From assembly GCA_052170475.1 (NCBI GenBank), contig JBQNAL010000019.1, positions 1 through 32,630 of the forward strand: a stretch of DNA of 32,630 nucleotides. Reading direction: 5' to 3'. Made by a program: the position numbers and the translations under genes. Of the stretch, positions 1 through 7,231 are shown in pieces (the stretch's first letter is position 1; each line of letters begins with the position of its first letter). Source of the stretch: CAJPQU01 sp052170475 (GTDB lineage Bacteria > Bacillota > Negativicutes > Selenomonadales > Selenomonadaceae). The notes below the pieces were generated by a model, which was not told where the DNA came from, searched no databases, and was given only the letters and a program-made list of their open reading frames with translations.

Positions 1-8
1 CTGAATGG

Positions 9-28
9 GTTCCAAAATGGAACTTTTT
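9..28 (+). terminator. Probable intrinsic terminator of an upstream gene
   Basis: The arms GTTCCA and TGGAAC form a 6-bp stem with a 3-nt loop, directly followed by five T residues. This suits an intrinsic terminator for a gene whose coding part lies left of the window. The stem is short, so strength is uncertain. Confidence 0.5.
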
Positions 29-218
29 GCGTCAATTTATTTTACAACTTACAGGAAAAATTTTTGAGTCCCCTGTCTGGTGCGCCATGGCAATGCACCA
101 TGCGACGGCAAAGAAAAACGGCCGCGCGGCAGGATTTTCTTTGCATGGCGTCAAAGTTACTCCCCACGACAAAAGACAAGGCGCATGGCGAATGCGCTGC
201 GAGAGGAGCGTAGGTAAG
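29..218 (+). other. Non-coding region upstream of malate dehydrogenase
   Basis: An open frame runs through this stretch into mdh, but its predicted peptide has no resemblance to the N-terminus of the dehydrogenase family, which starts at the Rossmann strand. I therefore treat it as non-coding. I see no convincing sigma-70 promoter and no recognisable riboswitch. A GAGGAG ribosome-binding site lies at about 203-208. Confidence 0.5.
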
Positions 219-1169
219 ATGAAAGTGACGGTTGTGGGCGCGGGAAATGTGGGCGCTACGGTGGCCAATGTCATTGCCATGAAAAATTTTGCCAGCGAGG
301 TGGTGCTGCTGGATATTAAGGAAGGCGTGGCCGAGGGCAAGGCCATGGACATGATGCAGTCGGCGCCCATGTTGGGCATCGACACCATGGTGACAGGAGT
401 GACGAAGGATTACGCGGCGACGTTTGGCTCAAAGGTGGTGGTCATCACGTCGGGCGTGCCGCGAAAGCCCGGCATGAGCCGCGAGGAACTCATCGGGACG
501 AACGCGAAGATCGTGCAGGAGGTAGCGGAGGAGGTATTGGTCTATTCGCCGGACGCGATTTTGATCATCATTTCCAATCCCATGGACGCGATGACGTATC
601 TGACACTGAAGACGACCCGCCTCCCCCGCAATCGGGTGCTGGGCTTGGGCGGGCTTTTAGACAGCAGCCGCTTTAAGTATTACATCGCCCGGGCGCTCCA
701 TCGGGCGGGGATTCCGGCGACCCTCACCGACGTGGACGGCATGGTGGTGGGCGGACACAACGATAAGACGATGGTGCCGCTCGTAAGCTACGCGGCGTAC
801 CGAGGCATCCCCATCACGAAGCTGCTGTCCCCCGAAGCGATTGAGGAGGCAGTGAGGGAGACGAAGACGGGCGGCGCGACGTTGACGGGACTCATCGGCA
901 CATCGGCTTGGTACGCGCCGGGCGCCGCCGTGGCGACGCTCGTGGGCGCTATCGTCACCGACGCATGCAAGCTCATTCCCTGCTGCGTGTACCTGGACGG
1001 TGAATACGGTGAGCATGATCTCTGCATCGGCGTGCCGGTGATCTTGGGCGCGACGGGCGTGGAGCGCATTGTTGACGTGTCCTTGGAGGGTGGGGAAAAA
1101 GAGGCGTTCCATGAGAGCGTCAGGGCGGCACGGGAGACGAACGCTGCCCTGGCAGAGGCGCTGCGCTAA
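219..1169 (+). CDS. mdh: Malate dehydrogenase (LDH-like MDH family)
   Basis: Predicted cytosolic NAD-dependent malate dehydrogenase, 316 aa, interconverting malate and oxaloacetate. The chosen ATG opens directly on the Rossmann strand MKVTVVGAGNVGA, with the NAD-ribose aspartate at D32. Arg82 in GVPRKPGMSR occupies the position that is Gln in lactate dehydrogenases, which points to malate rather than lactate. R88, R151, the catalytic pair D148 (LLDSSRF) and H180 are present. The active-site His motif reads GGHNDKTMVP, one residue longer than the usual GGHGDTMVP. A longer in-frame start at 27 exists but would add 64 unrelated residues; GAGGAG about 10 nt upstream of 219 supports the short form. 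The gene seems monocistronic, with a terminator-like hairpin after it. Confidence 0.9.
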   Translation: MKVTVVGAGNVGATVANVIAMKNFASEVVLLDIKEGVAEGKAMDMMQSAPMLGIDTMVTGVTKDYAATFGSKVVVITSGVPRKPGMSREELIGTNAKIVQEVAEEVLVYSPDAILIIISNPMDAMTYLTLKTTRLPRNRVLGLGGLLDSSRFKYYIARALHRAGIPATLTDVDGMVVGGHNDKTMVPLVSYAAYRGIPITKLLSPEAIEEAVRETKTGGATLTGLIGTSAWYAPGAAVATLVGAIVTDACKLIPCCVYLDGEYGEHDLCIGVPVILGATGVERIVDVSLEGGEKEAFHESVRAARETNAALAEALR

Positions 1170-1176
1170 AGTGGGC

Positions 1177-1220
1177 AGCCGCCCTCGAGGGGATGCGGGG
1201 ATGGTGCGGCTCGCTTTTTT
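1177..1220 (+). terminator. Probable terminator after mdh
   Basis: AGCCGC (1177-1182) can pair with GCGGCT (1206-1211), with an inner CCC/GGG stem at 1182-1191, followed by CGC and six T residues. The loop is large, so this is a moderate call. Confidence 0.45.
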
Positions 1221-1303
1221 GACTGCGATGCCTTGGACTTAAGTTTCAGCGACAAGTCTGCGATATATAAGATAGAAAAGAAACAGGAGAGGGGGTGTCG
1301 GTC

Positions 1304-1576
1304 ATGGTGGAAAAGGTGCAGGGCGTCGCGCCGTCGCGGCGCATCCGACACGACGCGGAACGCACTTTCGAGGGACGCGACGGCTTCGCGGAAGGCGGCG
1401 GGCAAAAGTTCGCCTGCCAGCTCCGTCAGGCGATGAAAAAGCACAAGGGAGAGCCGGCGTCGTCTCCTTCGGCGGCGTACGTGCTGGACGTGACGCGGCC
1501 TACCCAATCGCTCTTCTATGACCGGCAAGCTTCCTTGGAAGGACTGAGCGCATACCTCAATGAAGAACATGAGTGA
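1304..1576 (+). CDS. Small hypothetical protein overlapping tadA
   Basis: A 90-aa protein that I do not recognise. ATG 1304 is preferred because a GGGGGTG Shine-Dalgarno-like stretch lies about 7 nt upstream; an in-frame GTG at 1295 sits inside that stretch. The sequence is hydrophilic and basic in its first half and ends in an acidic helix-like tail (LSAYLNEEHE). No signal peptide, membrane segment or cysteine-pair motif is seen. The frame overlaps the tadA start by 17 nt, so the two are probably translated from one mRNA. An AT-rich TATATAA near 1264 could be a -10 element but lacks a good -35. It could be spurious, but the ribosome-binding site and coupling argue for a real gene. Confidence 0.5.
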   Translation: MVEKVQGVAPSRRIRHDAERTFEGRDGFAEGGGQKFACQLRQAMKKHKGEPASSPSAAYVLDVTRPTQSLFYDRQASLEGLSAYLNEEHE

Positions 1577-2087
1577 TGATCGGGTGTATATGGAGATGGC
1601 CATCGCCGAAGCGCGATTGGCGATGGCACAGGGGGAGATCCCCGTTGGCGCCGTCCTCGTCGATGATGAGGGCGGCGTTTTGGCGCGGGCGCACAATCGG
1701 CGCGAGGCAGATCACGACGCGACGGCGCACGCGGAGATCTTGGCGATTCGAAACGCCGGAACACGCTTGGGGCATTGGCGGCTTTCTGGCTGCACGCTCT
1801 ATGTGACCTTGGAGCCGTGTCCCATGTGCGCCGGGGCGCTTGTCATGGCGCGGCTGGCACGCGTCGTCTACGGCGCGGCGGATGCACGTGCGGGCGCGGT
1901 GGAGTCGATTTTCAATGTGCCGGGGCATCCGTCCCTCAATCATCATGTAGCGGTTACGGCGGGGGTGATGGAGGATGCGTGCCGAGCACTGTTGCAGGCG
2001 TTTTTTCGTAATCGTCGAGAGGCGGCGGGAAGCCGTGGACAGGATACAGGCTTTGAAGCCGTGGACAGGATACAGGCTTTGATGTAG
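1560..2087 (+). CDS. tadA: tRNA adenosine deaminase TadA
   Basis: Deaminates adenosine 34 to inosine in the anticodon wobble position of tRNA-Arg(ACG). The protein has 175 aa and the complete zinc deaminase signature: HAE at residues 57-59 (zinc His and catalytic Glu) and PCPMC at 86-90 (zinc Cys 87 and 90). The N-terminal helix (MEMAIAEARLA) and the GEIPVGAVLV strand are typical. ATG 1560 overlaps the upstream small gene; a second in-frame ATG at 1569 is equally possible. The last codons lie inside a 26-bp tandem duplication that shifts frame, so the extreme C-terminus (EAVDRIQALM) is probably a recent novelty beyond the conserved core. No SRP RNA, which often follows tadA in Firmicutes, is seen downstream. 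Confidence 0.95.
   Translation: MKNMSDDRVYMEMAIAEARLAMAQGEIPVGAVLVDDEGGVLARAHNRREADHDATAHAEILAIRNAGTRLGHWRLSGCTLYVTLEPCPMCAGALVMARLARVVYGAADARAGAVESIFNVPGHPSLNHHVAVTAGVMEDACRALLQAFFRNRREAAGSRGQDTGFEAVDRIQALM
2029..2080 (+). repeat. 26-bp perfect tandem duplication at the tadA 3' end
   Basis: Positions 2029-2054 are repeated exactly at 2055-2080. The unit begins GAAGCCGTGG and ends CAGGCTTT. Because 26 is not a multiple of three, the second copy is read in another frame (first copy SRGQDTGF, second EAVDRIQAL). With a single copy the frame would end four codons after GF (DVE then TAA), still giving an intact TadA core. Confidence 0.95.
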
Positions 2088-2137
2088 AATAAGGATTGTA
2101 TCGCTCTGTCGGCGGGAGCGGAAAAGGAGGAGAAGGG

Positions 2138-2407
2138 TTGAGTACATTGAGCAGAAATCCGGGGCTGTGTGCCCTGTTTGTGGTCATTGGGGCGGTCTTA
2201 GGCGGCATCTTGGGGGAAATTCTGCGGGACGTGAGTGCGCTTTCTGGTCTCATGCCCTATTTGGTGCAGACGTACCCCGTGTTTGATATGGCGCCGATGA
2301 CCTTCGATTTTTATGTCATCCGTCTGACGTTAGGACTGGCACTGTCGCCAAATCTCATGAGCTTTTTTGGCATCGTGATCGCGCTGATCCTCTTTCGGCG
2401 CTACTGA
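2138..2407 (+). CDS. DUF4321 family small membrane protein
   Basis: An 89-aa membrane protein of the DUF4321 family, which commonly sits beside maf and radC in Firmicutes; function unknown. The TTG start at 2138 is chosen because AGGAGAAGGG ends just before it. The upstream in-frame ATG at 2096 would place the ribosome-binding site inside the gene. Two hydrophobic helices are visible, about residues 9-27 (LCALFVVIGAVLGGILGEI) and 66-86 (LGLALSPNLMSFFGIVIALI), the second followed by a basic RRY end. Gap to maf is 15 nt, so it is probably cotranscribed with maf and radC. Confidence 0.8.
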   Translation: MSTLSRNPGLCALFVVIGAVLGGILGEILRDVSALSGLMPYLVQTYPVFDMAPMTFDFYVIRLTLGLALSPNLMSFFGIVIALILFRRY

Positions 2408-2422
2408 GGAGGGGCTTTTGCT

Positions 2423-3001
2423 ATGCTGATTTTGGCTTCGGCGTCGCCGCGTCGCGAGGCGCTTTTGCGTCAGATCGGCGCTTCCTTTCGCGTGATGGCA
2501 AAAGAAGCAGAGGAGCTGACGGGAAGTGAGTTCTCCCCCGAGGCGCTGGTAGAGGAAAATGCACGGCGCAAGGCCTTGGCGGCGCTTCCGTACGCAGGAG
2601 GTCTGCCGGTGTTGGCTGCGGATACGGTGGTGGCGTTAGACGGCGAGATCTTCGGCAAGCCCCAAGGTGAGGCGAAGGCGATGCACATGCTTGAAAGACT
2701 CTCCGGTCGCCGCCACGCCGTCTATACCGGCGTGGCCATGGCTGCTCTTGGGCGGCTGGAGGTGGCGGCGGCGAAAACCATCGTGGAATTCGCGCCGCTG
2801 ACACGGGACGCGATACGCCGCTACGTCGCCACGGGAGAGCCTTTGGATAAAGCCGGCGCCTATGCCGTGCAGGGACGGGCGGCGACGTTTATCACGCGCA
2901 TCGAAGGCTCCTTTTCCAACGTGGTGGGACTCCCCCTCCATTTGACGGCGACGCTCGCAGAAAGGGCGGGGATCGATCTCTATGACGATGCTGGTGCGTG
3001 A
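2423..3001 (+). CDS. maf: Maf-family nucleoside triphosphate pyrophosphatase
   Basis: Maf/YhdE-type house-cleaning pyrophosphatase of 192 aa, expected to hydrolyse dTTP/UTP or modified pyrimidine triphosphates to the monophosphate. The N-terminal SASPRRE motif (residues 6-12) that binds the triphosphate, the AADTVVALDG strand with its catalytic Asp, GKPQ, and the C-terminal KAGAYAVQG and IEGSFSNVVGLPL motifs are all present. Start ATG 2423 lies after GAGGAGGGG. The 3' end overlaps radC by 20 nt. Family members have also been linked to septum inhibition, but the enzymatic role is better established. Confidence 0.93.
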   Translation: MLILASASPRREALLRQIGASFRVMAKEAEELTGSEFSPEALVEENARRKALAALPYAGGLPVLAADTVVALDGEIFGKPQGEAKAMHMLERLSGRRHAVYTGVAMAALGRLEVAAAKTIVEFAPLTRDAIRRYVATGEPLDKAGAYAVQGRAATFITRIEGSFSNVVGLPLHLTATLAERAGIDLYDDAGA

Positions 3002-3674
3002 TCTGCCGCAAGAGGCGCGTCCCCGAGAAAAGCTGATCACCCACGGGGCGGCGGCGCTGAGCGACGCGGAACTCTTGGCGATTCTCCTGCGGACGGGGAC
3101 GACGGCGCGGTCGGTCATCGACCTCGCCGAAGCGGTGTTGGCACAGTACCGCGACAAGGGGCTGACAGCCATCGTCCACATGGCGCCTTGCGATCTGGCG
3201 GCCATCAGCGGCATCGGTCCCGCGAAAGCGGCCACCATCTTGGCGGCGGTGGAGCTTGGGCGGCGCATCGCCAGCCGTGCCGCCGCCAAGCAGACGTCCA
3301 TCGATGGACCAGAAGCTGTTGCGGCCTACGCGATGCCAATGTTTCGCTTTGAGATGAAGGAACATTTCGCCGTCATGCTCATGGACATCCGCAACCATGT
3401 CATTTCGATGCCTGTCATCTCGATAGGCAGTCTCACCGCGTCCGTCGTCCACGCCCGGGAAATCTTTCGGGAGGCCATCCGGCAGTCGGCGGCGGCTCTC
3501 ATTTTGATTCACAATCACCCTTCCGGCGATCCTGTCCCGAGCCTAGAGGACATCGTGCTGACGCGGCGGCTCGTCAAAGTCGGGAAACTGATGGAAATCC
3601 CCGTCTTAGATCACATCATCTTGGGCGACGGCTGTTTCCACTCGCTTAAAGAATCGGGGGACGCAGTCTTTTGA
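2982..3674 (+). CDS. radC: RadC family JAB/MPN-domain protein
   Basis: A 230-aa RadC homologue. The N-terminal half has a helix-hairpin-helix (LAAISGIGPAKAATI, about residues 72-86). The C-terminal JAB1/MPN domain keeps the metalloprotease-type signature H177-x-H179-P-S-G-D and D190. Despite the historical name, the family's role in DNA repair is not established. It overlaps maf by 20 nt; the alternative ATG 2988 or GTG 2997 would shorten it only slightly. This maf-radC order is common in Firmicutes, where it often precedes mreBCD. That continuation is absent here; a TVP38-like gene follows instead. Confidence 0.9.
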   Translation: MTMLVRDLPQEARPREKLITHGAAALSDAELLAILLRTGTTARSVIDLAEAVLAQYRDKGLTAIVHMAPCDLAAISGIGPAKAATILAAVELGRRIASRAAAKQTSIDGPEAVAAYAMPMFRFEMKEHFAVMLMDIRNHVISMPVISIGSLTASVVHAREIFREAIRQSAAALILIHNHPSGDPVPSLEDIVLTRRLVKVGKLMEIPVLDHIILGDGCFHSLKESGDAVF

Positions 3675-3692
3675 CGACCTTTCCCGTTCTTT

Positions 3693-3717
3693 TCATCATG
3701 GGATGATAGACTTTTTT
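3693..3717 (+). terminator. Weak terminator-like hairpin after radC
   Basis: TCATC/GATGA form a 5-bp stem with a 4-nt loop, and six T residues follow after a 5-nt gap. The short stem and displaced T-tract make this a weak call. Confidence 0.3.
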
Positions 3718-3762
3718 GCCGGGGAAATCGGGTGAATCTTGACGGTGCGGGAGGCAAAAGGG

Positions 3763-4482
3763 ATGAAGTGGAAATCGGAGGGGATGGTGCGGCTCGTCGC
3801 CGGTCTGCTGCTTCTCTCGCTTTTCGGGGCGGTCGCTTGGCTGTGTCCCGGTTTTTTTGGTCGTCTCTGCCATGTTCTCGTCTGCGGAGGAATGGAAGAC
3901 ACCATCGCCTACCTCCAGTCCTTTGGTGTCTGGGCGGTGGTGGTGAGCTTTCTCGTCGACGTCCTCATCAACGCCTTGGGCTTTCTGCCGTCCATCTTCG
4001 TTTCTACGGCGAACGGCGTCCTCTTTGGTGTCGTACCCGGCATCCTGATCTCATGGCTGGCAGAAACGACGGGCGTGATTTTATCCTTTCTCCTCATGCG
4101 GACGGTGCTGCGGGGTTCAGCGGAAAGGCTCATCCAAAAGAGTCCCTATCTCACGAAGTTGGATGAGTTCAGCGGAGAAGAGGGCTTTAAGCTCATGCTC
4201 ATCGCCCGGACGATCCCCTATTTCCCGTCGGGGATCCTTACCGCATTGGGGGCGGTGAGCCGGATCAGCGTGCGGGATTACGCGATCGCCAATCTCCTCG
4301 GGAAATTTCCCTCCACGGCGCTTGAGGTCGTCATCGGTCACGACGTGGTTCGCTTAGAGGAACATCTGACGCGCCTCACCCTCATCGTCCTCGCAGCGAC
4401 GGCGGTCTACGGCGCCCTGTGGTTCTATCAGCGGAAAAAAGCCGCGCGACCGGGGCTTTCTTCGCCGCGCAATGAGAAGTGA
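3763..4482 (+). CDS. TVP38/TMEM64 (DedA-like) membrane protein
   Basis: A 239-aa inner-membrane protein of the TVP38/TMEM64 (VTT/SNARE-associated) family, some relatives of which are lipid scramblase-like or flippase-like; the substrate here is unknown. ATG 3763 is chosen because GGGAGG lies 8 nt before it; TTG 3739 is an in-frame alternative. Hydrophobic segments are seen near residues 8-28, 50-80, 84-105, 150-170 and 205-222. The family signature is visible as FLPSIFVSTANGVLFGVVPG and IPYFPSGILTALGAVSRIS. The C-terminus is basic. Its 3' end overlaps an upstream in-frame ATG of the MNT gene, so these could share a transcript. Confidence 0.85.
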   Translation: MKWKSEGMVRLVAGLLLLSLFGAVAWLCPGFFGRLCHVLVCGGMEDTIAYLQSFGVWAVVVSFLVDVLINALGFLPSIFVSTANGVLFGVVPGILISWLAETTGVILSFLLMRTVLRGSAERLIQKSPYLTKLDEFSGEEGFKLMLIARTIPYFPSGILTALGAVSRISVRDYAIANLLGKFPSTALEVVIGHDVVRLEEHLTRLTLIVLAATAVYGALWFYQRKKAARPGLSSPRNEK

Positions 4483-4516
4483 GAGCGTTTTGTCCATGAA
4501 GGACGGAGGTGCAGCC

Positions 4517-4834
4517 GTGTGGAAAGCGGTCGCTAAACCTTTTTACAATATCAATCGGATTTTCCCGACAAAACAGAGATACGTTTCCGCTTTGCTGGAC
4601 GAATGCAAGAAGGATCCCAATATCCGGCGGGTCGTCATCTTCGGCAGCGCCCTCTTGCCCCGATGCAATCTGTGGAGTGACATTGACGTGTACTTTGAGT
4701 GCCGTGAGGAGCCGCAGCGGCTGCCCGCGATCGTCAGCGATACGCAAGCCTTTGATAAGTTTTCCAATTTTACCGTGTCTGAGGACTTTTGCCGCGCTAT
4801 TTTACAGGATGGAGTGGTCGTTTATGAGCGATGA
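4517..4834 (+). CDS. MNT-type nucleotidyltransferase (MntA-like antitoxin candidate)
   Basis: A minimal nucleotidyltransferase of about 105 aa. The core motif G43-S44-x10-D55-x-D57 (FGSALLPRCNLWSDIDVYFE) matches the pol-beta GSx10DxD pattern of MntA-like antitoxins, which AMPylate their HEPN partner. A third acidic residue is probably the Asp in AFDKF. GTG 4517 is preferred because GGAGGT precedes it by 6 nt. ATG 4472 and 4496 are in-frame alternatives, the first overlapping the TVP38 gene. It overlaps the HEPN gene by 11 nt, the usual architecture of MNT/HEPN pairs. The antitoxin role and AMPylation activity are inferred from family and neighbour. Confidence 0.8.
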   Translation: MWKAVAKPFYNINRIFPTKQRYVSALLDECKKDPNIRRVVIFGSALLPRCNLWSDIDVYFECREEPQRLPAIVSDTQAFDKFSNFTVSEDFCRAILQDGVVVYER

Positions 4835-5270
4835 ACGGACGCTCTATGATATTGCGAAGGCGAATTATACCAGTGCGGTGCATTTGTACCGCCATAAGAC
4901 GGACGACGAGATCCTGTTGAACATTGTGGGGTACCACTTGCAGCAAACGGTGGAGTTAGCGCTGAAACACTGTCTGGAGATGGAAGGGAAGGCTTATCCG
5001 AAAACCCATGACATCAGCGATTTACTGGCGCATTTTTCGGATGCAGCAGATTGGGAAGCGCTGGAGCTTTTGGCGCCGAAAATTACTGAATTAGAAGCGC
5101 GGACGCGCTATGATAAAGATTTTTCCGCTAATGTGAAAATCATTGAGCGTGTATTTGCTGTCACCCGCCAATTTTTAGATTGGGTGAGCGAGCAGGAGAC
5201 GCGGCGAATGAGTGAGGCGGAGCAGGAAAGTGCCGTTCTGAACACGGCGGCCATGAAGGAGAACCGATAG
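4824..5270 (+). CDS. HEPN domain protein (partner of MNT)
   Basis: A 148-aa helical HEPN-domain protein (PF05168-like). ATG 4824 lies in the 3' end of the MNT gene; a longer in-frame ORF reaching 4509 merely runs through the MNT gene out of frame. The helix YHLQQTVELALKHCLEM and the KTHDISDLL motif are typical. The RNase signature R-x4-6-H of active HEPN toxins is not visible, since no Arg is followed by His at that spacing. It may therefore be a non-catalytic, ligand-binding HEPN or use other residues. The conserved ARTRYDKDF segment corresponds to the family's C-terminal RY motif. Base composition looks more A/T-rich than flanking genes, which may indicate acquisition with its partner. Confidence 0.82.
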   Translation: MSDERTLYDIAKANYTSAVHLYRHKTDDEILLNIVGYHLQQTVELALKHCLEMEGKAYPKTHDISDLLAHFSDAADWEALELLAPKITELEARTRYDKDFSANVKIIERVFAVTRQFLDWVSEQETRRMSEAEQESAVLNTAAMKENR

Positions 5271-5317
5271 GCAAATCATAAACGGCAGGGACATGGACTG
5301 GAGATGGAGGGAATGAT

Positions 5318-6106
5318 ATGGTACGGGTTTTGGTGAACGGGGCTTGCGGACGGATGGGGCAGGCGGTGGTCAGGGCGGTGATCGAGGATGAGGCGCTGAC
5401 CCTGGCGGCAGCGGTGGATCTGAAAGGCGGCGTGGACGCAGGGACGCTCGTCGGCCTCGCCCCCTGTGGCGTCACGGTGACGGCGGGGCTGGAGGCGGCC
5501 ATCGAGGCGGGGAAGCCGGATGTCATGGTGGACTTTACCCGCCCCGACGCGGTGTTTCCTAACGCTTTGACGGCGCTCTCCAAGGGGGTCGCCCCGGTCA
5601 TCGGCACGACGGGTCTTACCGACGAGCAGAAGGAAGCGCTGAAGAAACGGAGCGAGGAGACGGGGACGCCGATCTTCATCGCCCCGAATTTTGCCATCGG
5701 GGCGGTGCTGATGATGCAGATGGCGCAGCAGGCGGCGAAATATCTGCCGGATGTGGAGATCATCGAGCTGCACCACGATCAGAAATTGGACGCCCCCTCC
5801 GGCACGGCGATTCAGACCGCGGACATGATCCGCGCCGTGCGACCAAGCCATGCCCAAGGCCATCCCGAGGAGGCGGAGAAGCTCCCCGGGGCGCGGGGGG
5901 CGAAGATCGACGGGATCCACATCCACAGCGTCCGCCTGCCGGGCTACGTCGCCCATCAGGAGGTCATTTTCGGCGGCGTGGGGCAGACGCTGACCATCCG
6001 CCACGATTCCATCGACCGCACCTCCTTCATGCCGGGGGTCGTCTTGGCCTGCAAAAAGGTGCGCGATCTCAAAGGATTGACGGTGGGACTGGATAAGCTG
6101 CTTTGA
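5318..6106 (+). CDS. dapB: 4-hydroxy-tetrahydrodipicolinate reductase
   Basis: Second committed step of the diaminopimelate/lysine pathway, reducing HTPA with NAD(P)H to tetrahydrodipicolinate in the cytosol; 262 aa, normal length. The N-terminal dinucleotide-binding motif reads VNGACGRMGQ (residues 6-15). The catalytic signature is ELHHDQKLDAPSGTA (about 150-164) with H152/H153 and K156. The C-terminal VGQTLTIRHDSIDRTSFMPGV is the usual tetramerisation/active-site end. GGAGGG precedes ATG 5318. asd follows after 34 nt; no dapA is seen here, so the pathway is split. No terminator separates it from the MNT/HEPN pair. Confidence 0.96.
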   Translation: MVRVLVNGACGRMGQAVVRAVIEDEALTLAAAVDLKGGVDAGTLVGLAPCGVTVTAGLEAAIEAGKPDVMVDFTRPDAVFPNALTALSKGVAPVIGTTGLTDEQKEALKKRSEETGTPIFIAPNFAIGAVLMMQMAQQAAKYLPDVEIIELHHDQKLDAPSGTAIQTADMIRAVRPSHAQGHPEEAEKLPGARGAKIDGIHIHSVRLPGYVAHQEVIFGGVGQTLTIRHDSIDRTSFMPGVVLACKKVRDLKGLTVGLDKLL

Positions 6107-6140
6107 GATAAGGGAACGACAGGCGAAAGGACGGATCGAG

Positions 6141-7178
6141 ATGAAAAAGTATACGGTGGCACTCTTAGGCGCGACGGGCGCAGTGGGCGAGGAGTTCTTA
6201 AAGCTGATGGAGGCGCGGGATTTTCCCTTCGGGTCTCTCAAACTCTTGGCTTCAAAGCGCTCGGCGGGGACGAAGCTGCAGGTGAAAGGGCAGACGTATG
6301 TGGTGGAAGAAGCCACGGAATCTTCCTTTTCTGGGGTTGACATCGCCCTCTTCGCCGGCGGCTCCATCAGCGAGACCTTCGCGCCCATGGCCGTCCGCGC
6401 GGGGGCGGTGGTCATTGATAATTCCAGCACCTTTCGCATGGATCCGAAGGTTCCCTTGGTGGTGCCGGAGGTCAATCCCGAAGCTATCGCCTCCCATCAG
6501 GGGATCATCGCCAATCCGAATTGTTCCACCATCCTCATGGTGTTGGCGCTAAAGCCCCTCTACGACATCGCGAAGATCAAGCGGGTGGTGGTCTCCACCT
6601 ATCAGGCGGTGTCCGGCGGCGGCAAGGAAGCCATGGCGGAATTGGAGCGGCAGGTGGCGGACATCGCGGCGGGACGACCGGTGACGGCGGAGATTCTGCC
6701 GGGAGCGAGCCTTCCGAAGCATTATCAGATCGCATTCAACCTCATTCCGCAGATCGATGTGTTCAAAGAGAACGATTACACAAAAGAAGAAATGAAGATG
6801 ATCGAGGAGACGAAGAAGATCCTAAACGACCCCGCCATGGCCATCACGGCGACGACGGTGCGGGTGCCGGTCTATCGGAGCCACGCCGAGTCGGTGAACG
6901 TAGAGTTCTTGAGCGAAATATCGCCCGAAGCGGCGAAGAAAGCCATCGCCTCGTTCCCCGGCCTTCTCCTGCGGGACGATCCGAAAGAGATGTCCTATCC
7001 CATGCCGCTCTTCACGTCGGGACAGGACGAAGTGGAGGTGGGCCGGCTGCGCAAAGACGAGACTGTCCCCTACGGGCTGAACTTCTGGGTGTGCGGCGAT
7101 CAGATCCGAAAGGGTGCGGCGCTCAACGCGCTCCAGATCGCCGAGTACATGATCGCGCACGAAATGATTGGCAAGTAA
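6141..7178 (+). CDS. asd: Aspartate-semialdehyde dehydrogenase
   Basis: Converts aspartyl phosphate to aspartate semialdehyde with NADPH, the branch point to lysine, diaminopimelate, threonine and methionine; 345 aa. Motifs: GATGAVGEEF nucleotide-binding loop (residues 10-19), catalytic Cys128 in NPNCSTI, SGGGKEAM substrate loop, the Arg/His segment RVPVYRSHAES, and the C-terminal LNFWVCGDQIRKGAALNALQIAE typical of Gram-positive-type Asd. Start ATG 6141 lies after GAAAGGACGG. It sits with dapB and is followed by ireB without an obvious terminator. Confidence 0.96.
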   Translation: MKKYTVALLGATGAVGEEFLKLMEARDFPFGSLKLLASKRSAGTKLQVKGQTYVVEEATESSFSGVDIALFAGGSISETFAPMAVRAGAVVIDNSSTFRMDPKVPLVVPEVNPEAIASHQGIIANPNCSTILMVLALKPLYDIAKIKRVVVSTYQAVSGGGKEAMAELERQVADIAAGRPVTAEILPGASLPKHYQIAFNLIPQIDVFKENDYTKEEMKMIEETKKILNDPAMAITATTVRVPVYRSHAESVNVEFLSEISPEAAKKAIASFPGLLLRDDPKEMSYPMPLFTSGQDEVEVGRLRKDETVPYGLNFWVCGDQIRKGAALNALQIAEYMIAHEMIGK

Positions 7179-7231
7179 AAAGAGTGTCCTAAACGATGCG
7201 GCGGCGCGAAAGCGCAGGAAAAGGAGGGGCG

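Noticed and set aside
27..218. N-terminal extension of malate dehydrogenase
   Set aside because: The family begins at the Rossmann strand encoded from 219, a ribosome-binding site is there, and the extension has no targeting-peptide character relevant to bacteria.
1197..1213. 17-bp sequence GGGGATGGTGCGGCTCG repeated at 3780-3796
   Set aside because: One copy is in an intergenic hairpin and the other inside the TVP38 reading frame, with no further copies noticed and no shared flanks. I regard it as coincidence in GC-rich DNA.
2088..2137. SRP (4.5S/scRNA) gene after tadA
   Set aside because: The conserved SRP-RNA apical motif (GGUCCGGAAGGAAGCAGC-like) is not present in this gap.
5276..6475. 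399-codon minus-strand frame opposite dapB and asd
   Set aside because: Both plus-strand genes are unmistakable and the minus frame crosses their boundary without a start signal.
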